Shown one piece after another: positions 8,850 through 18,341 of a stretch of DNA of 64,000 bases (its first letter is position 1; every line of letters starts with the position of its first letter). Below the pieces are notes generated by a model. The model was not told the origin of the DNA, did no database searches, and saw nothing but the letters and a program-made list of their open reading frames with translations. Source of the stretch: Albibacterium bauzanense (GTDB taxonomy: Bacteria > Bacteroidota > Bacteroidia > Sphingobacteriales > Sphingobacteriaceae); the NCBI RefSeq assembly GCF_004339765.1, contig NZ_SMGO01000002.1, positions 1,090,001 to 1,154,000 on the forward strand. Reading direction: 5' to 3'. Made by a program: the position numbers and the translations under genes.

Positions 8850-8929
8850 TTGAATAAATCTTATTTGAAGAACTTTCTTATGTAAACTCCTTTTAGAAAC
8901 GGACAGATAACAGATAGGAAAATGGCTTT

Positions 8930-10414
8930 TCAGGTTTTAGAGATAACTTTTCTTTTTCCTTTTACAATGGCTTTTAACTGGTTATTCAGGTTTATTATAT
9001 CACCGATAATGAAGTATTCTTTTAGGTTACTTTTAATGCGGGTACGTAATATTCTTCTAACTACATCTTTATGAACTTCGCCTACTTCCTTAACTTGTTT
9101 TAACAGATTTAAGGCAACTATTGCAAGCAGAGCTCCAATTAAGAAAAGAAAGCTCCATTCATGTAAGGAGACCAGGCGCACTGTTTTATTGAATAAAGGT
9201 ATAGGACTGATCCATTGTGCAGAAATTATGAGGCTTCTATTTACGAAGAAATCGGCCAGCAAGCCACCTATTAATGGTCCGATGGAGGAAAATATCGCAG
9301 TAATAATATTCTTAACAGATAAGTAGACAATAGCATCTTCTTTGGGTGCAAGCTTTAGACCAATATTAGCGGTTGAAAGATTAATGCCGGCAGTAGCAAT
9401 ACCACTGCAGAGATGAATAACTACCAATAAAGCAATATTTAGATAGAGTTGAGAATATATGCCTACAAAACACCAGGCTATAATACACAATATATAAATT
9501 GGAGCGCTAATGGAAATAATGCTTTTATTGCTGTAGCGGTCAGAAAGTGTACCCCACATCCGCAATGTTAATATGCTGAAAAGCTGGCTGATGGTTGCGA
9601 GTATAATAATGTAAGAGATTGGCAATCCCATACTTTTCATCATGAATACGATGAAGAAAGGTGTGGCAATATTTAAGGCCAGAACCCACATTGAATTGAA
9701 TATTAGTAAGCATCGAAAATTATCGTTTTTTAAAGGCTGTTTAAATAAGGCTATAATATTGGCATTGGATAAATAGGATTGGGGTTCAGGTGCTTTAGAC
9801 AATAAAAGTCCGCCAACGATACCAATTGTGCCGGCAATAAGAAAAAACACTGCATAGGCAGTCAGCTCATATCCCGGATAAGAGTTTTTAATAAAGTCAA
9901 GTATTATTGCCAGCGAAATGCTCAATATAATATTTAGTATTTGAGTGTATTTGCTGCGGCGTGAAAAATACTCGCCGAGTATTTTTTCAGGAACCATATC
10001 CTTCATCCAGGAGTTCCAGCTGGGACCAGCAATAGAACCGAAGAAATAATAAAAGAACAGGAAAAATAGAAGCATATTGACCGACTCATTTGATAGCCAT
10101 AAGATCATACATCCAATGATGATGAGCGGAATTCTTGCTAAAAAGGAACAATATACTGCCACCGCACGCCTGTTATTGTATTTTCGTACGAGCCATATTG
10201 ATAGTAATTGAAAAACATTGGTAAACATAGGCAGGGCCGCCAATAAACCGATCTGAAGATTGTTAGCACCCAATAAGATGGCTAAGGCTATAAGGAATGC
10301 GCCTTCTGTAAAAGAGGTCATAACTTCGGCGGTTAATCCATCCCAGATAACCATTTTTAAACCTTTTTGTACCTCACTTTCTGTTAGCTCTGGTTTTGGT
10401 TTTAATCTCCACAC
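8930..10414 (-). CDS. MFS transporter
   Basis: The 494-residue membrane protein has about twelve hydrophobic segments in two halves separated by a polar loop near residues 215-235. Features of the major facilitator superfamily include the inter-helix motif LSDRYSNKSI (a D-R-x-x-x-K/R variant) and LRMWGTLSDR in the second half. The N-terminal segment (GLTAEVMTSFTEGAFLIALA) and a long soluble C-terminal tail (about residues 445-494, basic) are less usual. The substrate cannot be predicted; sugar or drug efflux are both possible. It stands alone on the minus strand. The start ATG at 10414 gives a full-length protein. Confidence 0.75.
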   Translation of the reverse strand: MWRLKPKPELTESEVQKGLKMVIWDGLTAEVMTSFTEGAFLIALAILLGANNLQIGLLAALPMFTNVFQLLSIWLVRKYNNRRAVAVYCSFLARIPLIIIGCMILWLSNESVNMLLFFLFFYYFFGSIAGPSWNSWMKDMVPEKILGEYFSRRSKYTQILNIILSISLAIILDFIKNSYPGYELTAYAVFFLIAGTIGIVGGLLLSKAPEPQSYLSNANIIALFKQPLKNDNFRCLLIFNSMWVLALNIATPFFIVFMMKSMGLPISYIIILATISQLFSILTLRMWGTLSDRYSNKSIISISAPIYILCIIAWCFVGIYSQLYLNIALLVVIHLCSGIATAGINLSTANIGLKLAPKEDAIVYLSVKNIITAIFSSIGPLIGGLLADFFVNRSLIISAQWISPIPLFNKTVRLVSLHEWSFLFLIGALLAIVALNLLKQVKEVGEVHKDVVRRILRTRIKSNLKEYFIIGDIINLNNQLKAIVKGKRKVISKT

Positions 10415-10527
10415 ATTTAATTGTTAATAGATGCCAATACAAAATAACCCGCTGTATGAAAAATGGTTTTAGGAATAAAAAAACAAACTAGATAGGCTGT
10501 TGTTGTTTTTTTAAATGAATGGAGCTT

Positions 10528-10761
10528 ATGTCAAAAGAAAATAAAGAAGCCAAAGAATCACAAGAACGTGATATACGCTTGCCAGAAGAAGCTGATTCAA
10601 AGGAGGAACAGCGTAAGAAATCTGTTAAAAATACTGAAAAGAGGTATGAAGCTGAAAGTCCGGCAGATCCCTATCAAGATCCTCCTGAAGAAATTCAGGA
10701 TAGAGCTCAAGACAACATAGATTATGCTGAGAATGATATGAATGAAGAGGATCTTCCATAG
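10528..10761 (+). CDS. Small hydrophilic acidic protein, unknown
   Basis: The preferred ATG at 10528 has GGAG about 5 bp upstream and gives 77 residues; an ATG at 10519 is also in frame. The product is almost wholly charged (MSKENKEAKESQERDIRLPE at the start, EENDMNEEDLP-like acidic end) and likely disordered. There is no recognisable domain. It is followed 35 bp later by the mechanosensitive channel gene in the same direction and may be co-transcribed with it. With the 65-residue protein at 7748 it forms a pair of similar disordered small proteins in this stress-type region. The functional role is unknown. Confidence 0.5.
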   Translation: MSKENKEAKESQERDIRLPEEADSKEEQRKKSVKNTEKRYEAESPADPYQDPPEEIQDRAQDNIDYAENDMNEEDLP

Positions 10762-10796
10762 AATAAATTAAAGTTAGATGAACAAATACTTAAATT

Positions 10797-11870
10797 GTGA
10801 TTGATTTCCTGACTAGATTGTCTGATAGAACTCCTGACCTGATTTGGAATTTATCTATTATTTTATTTTCCATATTGATCGGTGTTCTTATAAAAAACAT
10901 TCTTGTTCCCATAATAAGAAAGTATTCAAGCACAGATCAAAATTATTCAATTATACGGTCATCAATTAAGCATTTTCGCTTAACTTTTACTTTCTTTATA
11001 CCCTTGCTGATCTTCAATGCATTATTGCCCTTAATGAAGATAGAGGCCTTAACTCGTGCTGGTTTTCAAAAGACTGTCGAGATTGCTTTAACAGTTTGTT
11101 TTGCAATTATATTTATACGTACCATCCGTATAATTGAAGATTATCTCTATTATCGCCATGATTATACGAAGGCAGATAACTTACGTGAAAGAAGGTTAAG
11201 AACGCAGATTCAGTTTATAAGGAAATTGCTGGTAGCAATTATTGTTATTATTACTACCGCAATAATACTCTTGAGCTTTGATAGTATGCGCAAAATTGGC
11301 GCAGGCTTATTAACGGGTGTTGGTGTTGGCGGTATTATTATTGGTTTCGCTGCACAGAAATCGCTTGGGAATCTTTTGGCAGGCTTTCAAATCGCATTTA
11401 CTCAGCCAATGAGAATTGATGATGTTCTTATTGTAGAAGGGGAATGGGGAAGGGTAGAAGAAATAACGCTTACCTATGTAGTGGTTAATATTTGGGATAA
11501 ACGGCGGCTTATTCTTCCTATACAATACTTTATAGAAACACCTTTTCAAAACTGGACCCGTACAACGGCTGAAATACTGGGGACTGTATTTATTTATACA
11601 GACTTTACAATTTCTGTCGGTCATTTAAGAGAAGAACTAAGCCGATTGCTAAAAGGCAATTCTCTGTGGGATGGTAAGGTAAACGTTTTACAAGTAACAG
11701 ATTTCAAGACTGATGTTATGGAAATTCGCTGTTTGATGAGTTGCCGTAATTCGGGCGATGCTTTTGATCTTCGTTGTTATGTAAGAGAAAATATGATAGA
11801 TTTTATTAAAAATAATTACCCAGAAAGTTTATCTCAAACACGTGTGGTATTAAAAAATACAAACTCCTAG
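10797..11870 (+). CDS. MscS family mechanosensitive ion channel
   Basis: The 357-residue inner-membrane protein starts at GTG 10797. Membrane segments lie at about residues 18-36, 58-82, 88-108 and 135-160, and the pore-lining helix follows with AGLLTGVGVGGIIIGFAAQK (Gly/Ala packing typical of MscS TM3). The soluble beta domain then contains FTQPMRIDDVLIVEGEWGRV and the motif RRLILPIQYFIETPFQNWTR, both strongly characteristic. Such channels open under membrane tension to release solutes in hypo-osmotic shock. It probably shares a transcript with the small acidic protein gene 35 bp upstream. The family call is firm and the pore size class is not known. Confidence 0.88.
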   Translation: MIDFLTRLSDRTPDLIWNLSIILFSILIGVLIKNILVPIIRKYSSTDQNYSIIRSSIKHFRLTFTFFIPLLIFNALLPLMKIEALTRAGFQKTVEIALTVCFAIIFIRTIRIIEDYLYYRHDYTKADNLRERRLRTQIQFIRKLLVAIIVIITTAIILLSFDSMRKIGAGLLTGVGVGGIIIGFAAQKSLGNLLAGFQIAFTQPMRIDDVLIVEGEWGRVEEITLTYVVVNIWDKRRLILPIQYFIETPFQNWTRTTAEILGTVFIYTDFTISVGHLREELSRLLKGNSLWDGKVNVLQVTDFKTDVMEIRCLMSCRNSGDAFDLRCYVRENMIDFIKNNYPESLSQTRVVLKNTNS

Positions 11871-12059
11871 TATAAACCCCTTATTTCATAATCTAATTCA
11901 TTGCGTTAAATCTTACCCTGCTCTGGTATAAATACCTAAGTGTTAGCAAATACTACCTGATTTGCGTAAATGAGCAATCAAAGGAGATAATTCAATCGTT
12001 AATGCTGGTACCAAATCAAGCTAGAAGACGAATTATTTTAGAATCTAAATTTTAAGGAA

Positions 12060-12596
12060 ATGATTGACTATGAATTTGAATCGATGGTATCAAAACAAGC
12101 TGCGGCGTTAAAAGTATATGCTTTGAATTTTACCCGTGATGAGCAAGATGCTGAAGACTTAGTGCAAGACACTATTTTGAAAGCAATTACCTATCATGAT
12201 AAATTTCAAGATGGGACTAATTTTAAAGGGTGGTTGTATACCATCATGAAGAACACGTTTATTAATAATTACCGGAAAATAGTAAGAACAAGCGGTGTTG
12301 TTGTAAAGTACGAAGAGATTTCATCTTCAAATTTAATGTACAGCTCTACTGTGAACCGGGGAGAAAACAAGTTCATAATGGATGATATAAAAGATGCCCT
12401 GAACAAACTATCTGAAGAGTATTATGTTCCTTTTATAATGTACTTTGAAGGATATAAATACCAGGAAATAGCAGATTATTTGAAGATACCCATAGGGACT
12501 GTAAAGACCCGGATTCGTATGGCGCGTATTATGTTGAAAAAGCATCTTCGTCCTTATGGTGTAAAATCACAACCTTATTTGTTTGCAATGAGGTAA
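12060..12596 (+). CDS. ECF-type RNA polymerase sigma factor
   Basis: The 178-residue protein has sigma region 2 at about residues 10-80 (RDEQDAEDLVQDTILKAITY, then NFKGWLYTIMKNTFINNYRK) and region 4 at about 115-165 (LSEEYYVPFIMYFEGYKYQE, then IPIGTVKTRIRMAR). This is the standard two-domain ECF arrangement. No anti-sigma gene follows; the next gene is the exonuclease of the ligase operon, 57 bp downstream, so read-through into that operon is possible. In Bacteroidota this short ECF type, lacking an obvious FecR or zinc anti-sigma partner, is common. A GGTATAAATACC element lies 123 bp upstream at 11925-11936. Confidence 0.88.
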   Translation: MIDYEFESMVSKQAAALKVYALNFTRDEQDAEDLVQDTILKAITYHDKFQDGTNFKGWLYTIMKNTFINNYRKIVRTSGVVVKYEEISSSNLMYSSTVNRGENKFIMDDIKDALNKLSEEYYVPFIMYFEGYKYQEIADYLKIPIGTVKTRIRMARIMLKKHLRPYGVKSQPYLFAMR

Positions 12597-12653
12597 TGCA
12601 GGCGATATTTTTCCTGAAAAGAGTACAAATTTTTTTGCTCTATCAGTTCAAAT

Positions 12654-13658
12654 ATGATTCAATTCAAACCGGAAGGAATTTATTGTCCGCAAGCCGATGT
12701 ATACATTGATCCATGGCTCCCTGTAAATAAAGCAATTATTACTCACGGTCATAGTGATCATGCAAGACCAGGGCATAAAGAATATTTATGTCATACGCTT
12801 TCAAAAGAGATCCTTAAATTAAGATTAGGACAAGATATATCTGTTCAGACCTTGGCTTACAATGAAGCTATTTCTATAAATGGTGTGAAAATTAGTTTGC
12901 ATCCAGCCGGACATATTATTGGTTCTGCGCAAGTGCGTTTAGAATATCGAGGAGAAGTCTGGGTAATTTCCGGCGATTATAAGGTGTTAAATGATGGAGT
13001 ATCGGCACCTTTCGAGGCTGTGAAGTGCAATAGTTTTGTAACCGAAAGTACTTTTGGCCTGCCTATTTATGATTTTGATCCTTTCGAAAAGATCTATGCC
13101 GATATGAATAATTGGTGGCAAAACAATTCAAAAGATGGCTTTAATAGTGTAATTATCGGTTACTCTTTAGGCAAGGCTCAGAACATTTTGCAGCATTTGC
13201 AAGCATCTGATACAAGAATATATTTGCATGGTGCGGTAGCTAATATTAACGATGCTCTTCGTCTTTCAGGTTTTGATTTTAAAGGTGAAAGATTAGGGGA
13301 GGCATTTGATCGGAAAAAGCTAAACGGAGATATTATTATTGCACCTATGAGTGTAATTGGTTCTCCGTGGTTACGTAAGTTTCTACCTTACCGGATTGCT
13401 GTATGCAGTGGGTGGATGACCCTTCGTGGAGCGCGTCGCCGGTATGGTGTTGATAAAGGATTTGTATTATCAGATCATTGTGATTTTAAGCAGTTGAATT
13501 ATGCGATCAAAGAAACAGGTGCTGAAAATATTTATGTAACGCATGGTTATCAATCCATTTATGCCAAATGGCTTCGTGAATCTTATGGCCTTAATGCCAT
13601 AGAAATCAAAACCATGTTTGAACCCAATCCGCTGGAAGAAATAGAGGAAGGGCTATGA
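12654..13658 (+). CDS. Ligase-associated DNA exonuclease (beta-CASP metallo-beta-lactamase)
   Basis: The 334-residue protein is a metallo-beta-lactamase fold nuclease. The zinc motif THGHSDH gives His31, His33, Asp35 and His36; further metal ligands appear in AGHIIGSAQ and SGDYK, and a late His lies in LSDHCDF. This matches the exonuclease that accompanies a bacterial ATP-dependent DNA ligase and Lhr-like helicase, related to archaeal and eukaryotic SNM1/CPSF-type enzymes. Its stop overlaps the ligase start by 4 bp (ATGA at 13655-13658), as expected for translational coupling. It probably trims DNA ends for repair. The reaction is inferred from family and operon context. Confidence 0.88.
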   Translation: MIQFKPEGIYCPQADVYIDPWLPVNKAIITHGHSDHARPGHKEYLCHTLSKEILKLRLGQDISVQTLAYNEAISINGVKISLHPAGHIIGSAQVRLEYRGEVWVISGDYKVLNDGVSAPFEAVKCNSFVTESTFGLPIYDFDPFEKIYADMNNWWQNNSKDGFNSVIIGYSLGKAQNILQHLQASDTRIYLHGAVANINDALRLSGFDFKGERLGEAFDRKKLNGDIIIAPMSVIGSPWLRKFLPYRIAVCSGWMTLRGARRRYGVDKGFVLSDHCDFKQLNYAIKETGAENIYVTHGYQSIYAKWLRESYGLNAIEIKTMFEPNPLEEIEEGL

Positions 13659-15259
13659 GGTATTTTACAGAAATCTTTCAAGCAATAGATGCTTCTACCA
13701 AAACGAACGATAAGATAACGGCTTTAATAGAGTATTTTAGGAAAGCAGAAGATCTTGATAAAGTTTGGGCCATTGCAATATTGACTGGCAATAAACCTAA
13801 AAGACCCGTTAAGGCAACAGATCTTCGTTTATGGGCATCCGAAATTGCAGATCTTCCATTGTGGATCATAGAGGAATCTTACTATGTGGTGGGTGATTTA
13901 GCGGAAACCTTATCGCATATTGTAGGAAATAGTGATGCTGTAAAGCAGGAAGAAATTCCTCTTCATGTTGTTGTAACTCAATTGAAAGATTTGTTTACAG
14001 CATCGATAGAAGAAAAGAGAGAGTTTATTCAGGCTTTTTGGAGAAAAGGGAATAAGGATGAGAACTTTGTTTTTAATAAGCTGATTACCGGGAATTTCAG
14101 AATAGGATTAAGTAAGCAGTCGGTAATAAAAGCTTTGGCTATTTATTTAGAAAGGGAAGAGAAGGAAATTGCTCATCGTTTAATGGGTAAATGGAATCCG
14201 GCAAAAGAGACTATGGAGTCGCTTTTTTCGGAAGATTCGCTTGTCTCGAAAGACTATTTGCCTTATCCTTTTTTTCTGGCTTATCCTTTAGAAGAGGCTC
14301 CATCTGCGTTTTTAGGTAATATTGATGATTGGTTTTTAGAGAAGAAATACGACGGTATCCGCGGGCAAATTATTGTTAGAAATTCGCAGGTATATGTCTG
14401 GAGCCGTGGGGAAGAATTGCTTACAGATAAATTTCCTGAGTTTCATATATTGCATATGCATTTGCCGGATGGGACGGTAATTGATGGAGAGATTATTCCC
14501 TGGAAGGAGGGTGCTCCTTTACCTTTTGGCATTATGCAAACAAGGATTGGCAGAAAGAATTTGTCAGCAAAGTCATTGGCAGAAGCACCGTTGGTTATGG
14601 TTTGCTATGATTTAATGGAGTATGAAGGTGTGGATATCCGACATTGGCCACTGTCGGAAAGACGCAAGAAGCTATTGGAGTTGATCAATCAGGAAGCGTT
14701 ACAGGTTCTATTGATTCCATCACCGTTGGTAGAGTTGGATACTTGGGAAGATGTGGCTCATTTTAGGAGAAACGCACGAGAGGAATTCTGTGAAGGATTA
14801 ATGATTAAAAGGAAAAGCAGTCCTTATGAAACAGGGAGGAGGAGAGGGAATTGGTGGAAATGGAAAACCGATCCTATGACCATTGATGGAGTGTTGATTT
14901 ATGCACAAAGTGGCTCTGGCAGACGTGCTAATCTTTTGACGGATTATACCTTTGCGGTTTGGGATGGCGACTTGCTGGTTCCTTTCGCTAAAGCCTATTC
15001 CGGACTGACGGATAAGGAAATTTTAAAGCTGGATAAGTGGGTTAGAAGAAATACGCTTGAGAAGTTTGGACCGGTTAGAAGTGTTAAAGCAGAGCTGGTG
15101 TTTGAAATAGCTTTTGAAGGGATCAATAAAAGTACGCGGCATAAATCAGGTGTTGCTTTACGTTTTCCAAGAATAGCGCGATGGCGTGAAGATAAACCTG
15201 CTATTGAAGCAAATACAAAAGAAGATTTGGTAGCCATTTTAAATTCAATTCAACAGTGA
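13655..15259 (+). CDS. ATP-dependent DNA ligase (bacterial LigC/Lhr-associated type)
   Basis: The 534-residue protein seals nicks using ATP. An N-terminal helical DNA-binding domain (about 1-200) is followed by the nucleotidyltransferase domain with motif I EKKYDGIRG (Lys231 is the expected AMP-accepting residue), motif III VYVWSRGEE-like, EGLMIKRKSSPYETGRR (motif IV region) and WWKWKTDP (motif V). An OB-fold domain ends with RHKSGVALRFPRIARWREDK, which is motif VI. It is the second gene of the four-gene repair operon and overlaps both neighbours by 4 bp. The main NAD-dependent replicative ligase would be elsewhere. The call is secure. Confidence 0.92.
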   Translation: MRYFTEIFQAIDASTKTNDKITALIEYFRKAEDLDKVWAIAILTGNKPKRPVKATDLRLWASEIADLPLWIIEESYYVVGDLAETLSHIVGNSDAVKQEEIPLHVVVTQLKDLFTASIEEKREFIQAFWRKGNKDENFVFNKLITGNFRIGLSKQSVIKALAIYLEREEKEIAHRLMGKWNPAKETMESLFSEDSLVSKDYLPYPFFLAYPLEEAPSAFLGNIDDWFLEKKYDGIRGQIIVRNSQVYVWSRGEELLTDKFPEFHILHMHLPDGTVIDGEIIPWKEGAPLPFGIMQTRIGRKNLSAKSLAEAPLVMVCYDLMEYEGVDIRHWPLSERRKKLLELINQEALQVLLIPSPLVELDTWEDVAHFRRNAREEFCEGLMIKRKSSPYETGRRRGNWWKWKTDPMTIDGVLIYAQSGSGRRANLLTDYTFAVWDGDLLVPFAKAYSGLTDKEILKLDKWVRRNTLEKFGPVRSVKAELVFEIAFEGINKSTRHKSGVALRFPRIARWREDKPAIEANTKEDLVAILNSIQQ

Positions 15260-17700
15260 ATGAACTAGCAGAACATTGGTTTAAGCTTCAAAACTGGCAA
15301 CCTTACGCTTTTCAAAAGGATAGCTGGGATCAAATGGCAAAAGGTAAATCAGGCCTGTTAAATGCTCCAACTGGTTTTGGAAAAACAATGGCTATCTGGT
15401 TTGGCGTATTAGAACATTATTATTTAAAGGTTGAACCTAAGTTAACTGATAATAGAAAGGCGAAGAAATTACACTGTTTATGGATCACACCCTTGCGTGC
15501 TTTATCAAGAGAGATCCATCAGGCTACAAACGCAGTTAGCGATGATTTGGGAATAGATTATACCATCGGACTTCGAACCGGGGATACACTTGCTACTGAA
15601 CGTAAGAAACAAAAAACAAAACCTCCGAATGCTTTAATTACTACACCAGAAAGTGTTCATATTATGTTGGCTACGAAAGGCTATTCTGAATACTTTGCAG
15701 AACTTTCTGTTATTGTTGTTGATGAATGGCATGAGTTAATGGGCAGTAAACGAGGCGTATTAATTGAATTGGCTTTAAGCAGGTTAAAGGCCTTAAATCC
15801 TAAATTAATAATCTGGGGAATATCGGCCACCATTGGGAATTTAAAACAGGCAAAAGCTATTTTGTTAGGTACGATGAATGCAGGTGTATTGGTGCGAGCA
15901 GAGTTGGATAAGAAGATCGATATTCATACTATTCTCCCTGATTCATTGGAAAAGTTTCCCTGGGCCGGCCATATGGGATTAACATTGGCTGAAAAGGTTT
16001 TACCTTTAATTCAGCAGGGTAGCAGTACGTTGCTTTTTACCAATACACGCGCACAAGCGGAAATATGGTATCAACGATTATTGGATATAGCTCCCGATTT
16101 AGCAGGTGTAATGGCATTGCATCATGGCAGTCTGAGTCAAGATTTGCGAAATTGGGTAGAGAATGCATTGCATGAGGGGATCTTGAAAATAGTGGTTTGT
16201 ACCAGTAGCCTGGATTTGGGAGTAGATTTCAGGCCTGTTGATACAGTTATACAAGTAGGTTCACCGAAAGGTATTGCGCGTTTTTTACAGCGTGCTGGCA
16301 GGAGCGGCCATCAGCCGGGAGCATTGAGTACGATTTACTTTCTTCCTACACATTCGCTTGAAATTATGGAAGGCGCGAGTCTGAAATATGCAGTTGCCAA
16401 AGGAATGGTTGAAGATAGGATTCCTTTTATCCGATCGTTCGATGTATTGATACAGTATTTAACTACGCTGGCAGTATCTGAAGGTTTTGATGCTGATGTT
16501 ATCTTTAAGGAAGTAATAAAGACCCATTGCTTTGAGAGTATTAATCGTCAGGAATTTGATGATTGCCTTTTATTAATTTATAAGGGTGGAAAGACATTGG
16601 ATGCCTATGATGAGTTTCATAAGGTTAAAATTATTGATGGTCTGTATAAGGTAACTGATAAAAAAATAGCCTTAAGGCATGTGATGTCAATCGGTACTAT
16701 TGTGAACGATGCGATGATGCAGGTGAAGTTTTTAAATGGCAAATACCTGGGATCTATTGAAGAATGGTTTATTTCAAGACTTAAGCCGGGCGATACTTTC
16801 TGGTTTTCGGGTAGGAGCCTGGAGTTGATCATGGTAAAATATATGCAGGTTATTGTGCGTTCATCTAATAAGAAGCGAGGTAGAATTCCTTCATGGATGG
16901 GCGGGCGCCTTCCCATTTCTGCGAATCTTGGTGCGGCTATCCGTCACACTTTTAAAGAAATACATTATAAATCTGTTGAGAGTAAAACGCCTGAAGTAAA
17001 GTTTTTAATGCCTTTATTTAAAGAACAGAGCCGGTTAAGTTATCTCCCAAAAGAGAATGAGTTGTTGATAGAATATGTTCATACAAAATATGGTTATCAT
17101 TTATTTGTTTATCCATTTGAAGGGAAATTGGTTCACGAGGGGATGGCTGCTGTATTAGCTTATCGGCTTTCTAAAATCAAGAAATCAACCTTTAGCATTG
17201 CTACCAATGAATATGGTATTGAGCTTTTGAGTGATGAAAAGATTGCTGTTGCTGAAATGTCTTTGGAAGATTTGTTTTCTACAAAGGAGCTATATAGAGA
17301 TATTCAGGAGGGGATTAATACCATGGAAATGGCTCGTCGCCAATTCCGTGAAATTGCAGGCATCTCGGGTTTGGTTTTTAAGGGATATCCGGGGAAACAG
17401 ATAAAGACTAAACATTTGCAGGCTAATTCTGGTCTGTTCTTTTCTGTATTTGAAGATTATGACAGGGATAATCTTTTGCTCCGGCAAGCCTATGATGAGG
17501 TGTTTATTTTTCAACTTGAGATTGTAAGGATGAATGCAGCATTTCAACGAATTGAAGCACATAAAAAGGTTTTGCAAACCTTGCAGCATTTAACACCCTT
17601 TTCTTTTCCATTATTTACGGAGTCTTTTCGCGAAAAATATTCAAATGAAGATTGGCTATCGAGGATTGAAAAGATTAAACAACAATTGGAAGAATTATGA
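15256..17700 (+). CDS. Ligase-associated DEXH-box (Lhr-like) helicase
   Basis: The 814-residue protein starts at GTG 15256, overlapping the ligase stop. Two RecA-like domains are clear: Walker A APTGFGKT near residue 38, motif II DEWH at residue 156, SAT-like motif in GISATIGN, and motif VI QRAGRSGHQPG. The DEWH box rather than DEAH is typical of Lhr-core helicases. The C-terminal half (about residues 420-814) would hold the winged-helix and Lhr-specific domains. It likely unwinds DNA or RNA-DNA hybrids during repair together with the ligase, the exonuclease and PdeM. Direction of translocation and substrate are known only from the family. Confidence 0.9.
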   Translation: MNELAEHWFKLQNWQPYAFQKDSWDQMAKGKSGLLNAPTGFGKTMAIWFGVLEHYYLKVEPKLTDNRKAKKLHCLWITPLRALSREIHQATNAVSDDLGIDYTIGLRTGDTLATERKKQKTKPPNALITTPESVHIMLATKGYSEYFAELSVIVVDEWHELMGSKRGVLIELALSRLKALNPKLIIWGISATIGNLKQAKAILLGTMNAGVLVRAELDKKIDIHTILPDSLEKFPWAGHMGLTLAEKVLPLIQQGSSTLLFTNTRAQAEIWYQRLLDIAPDLAGVMALHHGSLSQDLRNWVENALHEGILKIVVCTSSLDLGVDFRPVDTVIQVGSPKGIARFLQRAGRSGHQPGALSTIYFLPTHSLEIMEGASLKYAVAKGMVEDRIPFIRSFDVLIQYLTTLAVSEGFDADVIFKEVIKTHCFESINRQEFDDCLLLIYKGGKTLDAYDEFHKVKIIDGLYKVTDKKIALRHVMSIGTIVNDAMMQVKFLNGKYLGSIEEWFISRLKPGDTFWFSGRSLELIMVKYMQVIVRSSNKKRGRIPSWMGGRLPISANLGAAIRHTFKEIHYKSVESKTPEVKFLMPLFKEQSRLSYLPKENELLIEYVHTKYGYHLFVYPFEGKLVHEGMAAVLAYRLSKIKKSTFSIATNEYGIELLSDEKIAVAEMSLEDLFSTKELYRDIQEGINTMEMARRQFREIAGISGLVFKGYPGKQIKTKHLQANSGLFFSVFEDYDRDNLLLRQAYDEVFIFQLEIVRMNAAFQRIEAHKKVLQTLQHLTPFSFPLFTESFREKYSNEDWLSRIEKIKQQLEEL

Positions 17701-18341
17701 CCATAAGCATCCGAGGTACAGAGATTCAGTTGTTATCGCAAAAGGCGATTTATCTGGTTCAATATAAAATATTGGTCATTGCAGATATGCATTTGGGCAA
17801 GCTGCTTCATTTTAGAAAGAAAGGGATATTTGCTCCTAGTATTTCTATTAATGAGGATTTGGAAACGATGCAAAGCTTGATTGAAGAATATAAGCCTGAT
17901 GAGGTTGTGTTTTTAGGCGACTTATTTCATAGTGAACTAAACAGTGACTCTGATTACTTTTTAAAAAAGATCGCTTTGTTTCCTCATATTAGATTTACTC
18001 TTACAAAGGGCAATCATGATATTATTCCCGAAGAGTTTTTTAATAATGCCCAGATAGATATTATTCAGGAAAGGATTCTTGAGGATAAAATAACTTTAAG
18101 GCATCAGCTTCCTGTAAATCTTGAACCTGATAGTTTCTATATTATTGGACATGTGCATCCTGGTTATGTGGTTCAGCGCAAAGCAAGGCAAACTTTTCGT
18201 TTACCTTGCTTTTATCAATCTGGAAATGTTTTTATACTTCCTGCGTTTGGCAGATTTACTGGTCTTTTTATACCAGAATTTTCAGAAGAAGGTATCAATT
18301 ATGTAATTATTAATAATGAAGTTATTCATATAGCTAAATAG
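17697..18341 (+). CDS. pdeM: Ligase-associated DNA damage response endonuclease PdeM
   Basis: The 214-residue protein is a calcineurin-like metallophosphoesterase. Metal-binding motifs are ADMHLGK, FLGDLFHS, TKGNHD and the late IGHVHPGY. The start overlaps the helicase stop by 4 bp, and the gene ends the four-gene ligase-associated operon. Family members of this size act as a DNA endonuclease or phosphoesterase in damage repair. The last 8 bp overlap the last 8 bp of the convergent glucan synthase gene (18334-18341), so the transcripts must overlap at their 3' ends. No terminator was seen between the two. Confidence 0.88.
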   Translation: MTISIRGTEIQLLSQKAIYLVQYKILVIADMHLGKLLHFRKKGIFAPSISINEDLETMQSLIEEYKPDEVVFLGDLFHSELNSDSDYFLKKIALFPHIRFTLTKGNHDIIPEEFFNNAQIDIIQERILEDKITLRHQLPVNLEPDSFYIIGHVHPGYVVQRKARQTFRLPCFYQSGNVFILPAFGRFTGLFIPEFSEEGINYVIINNEVIHIAK

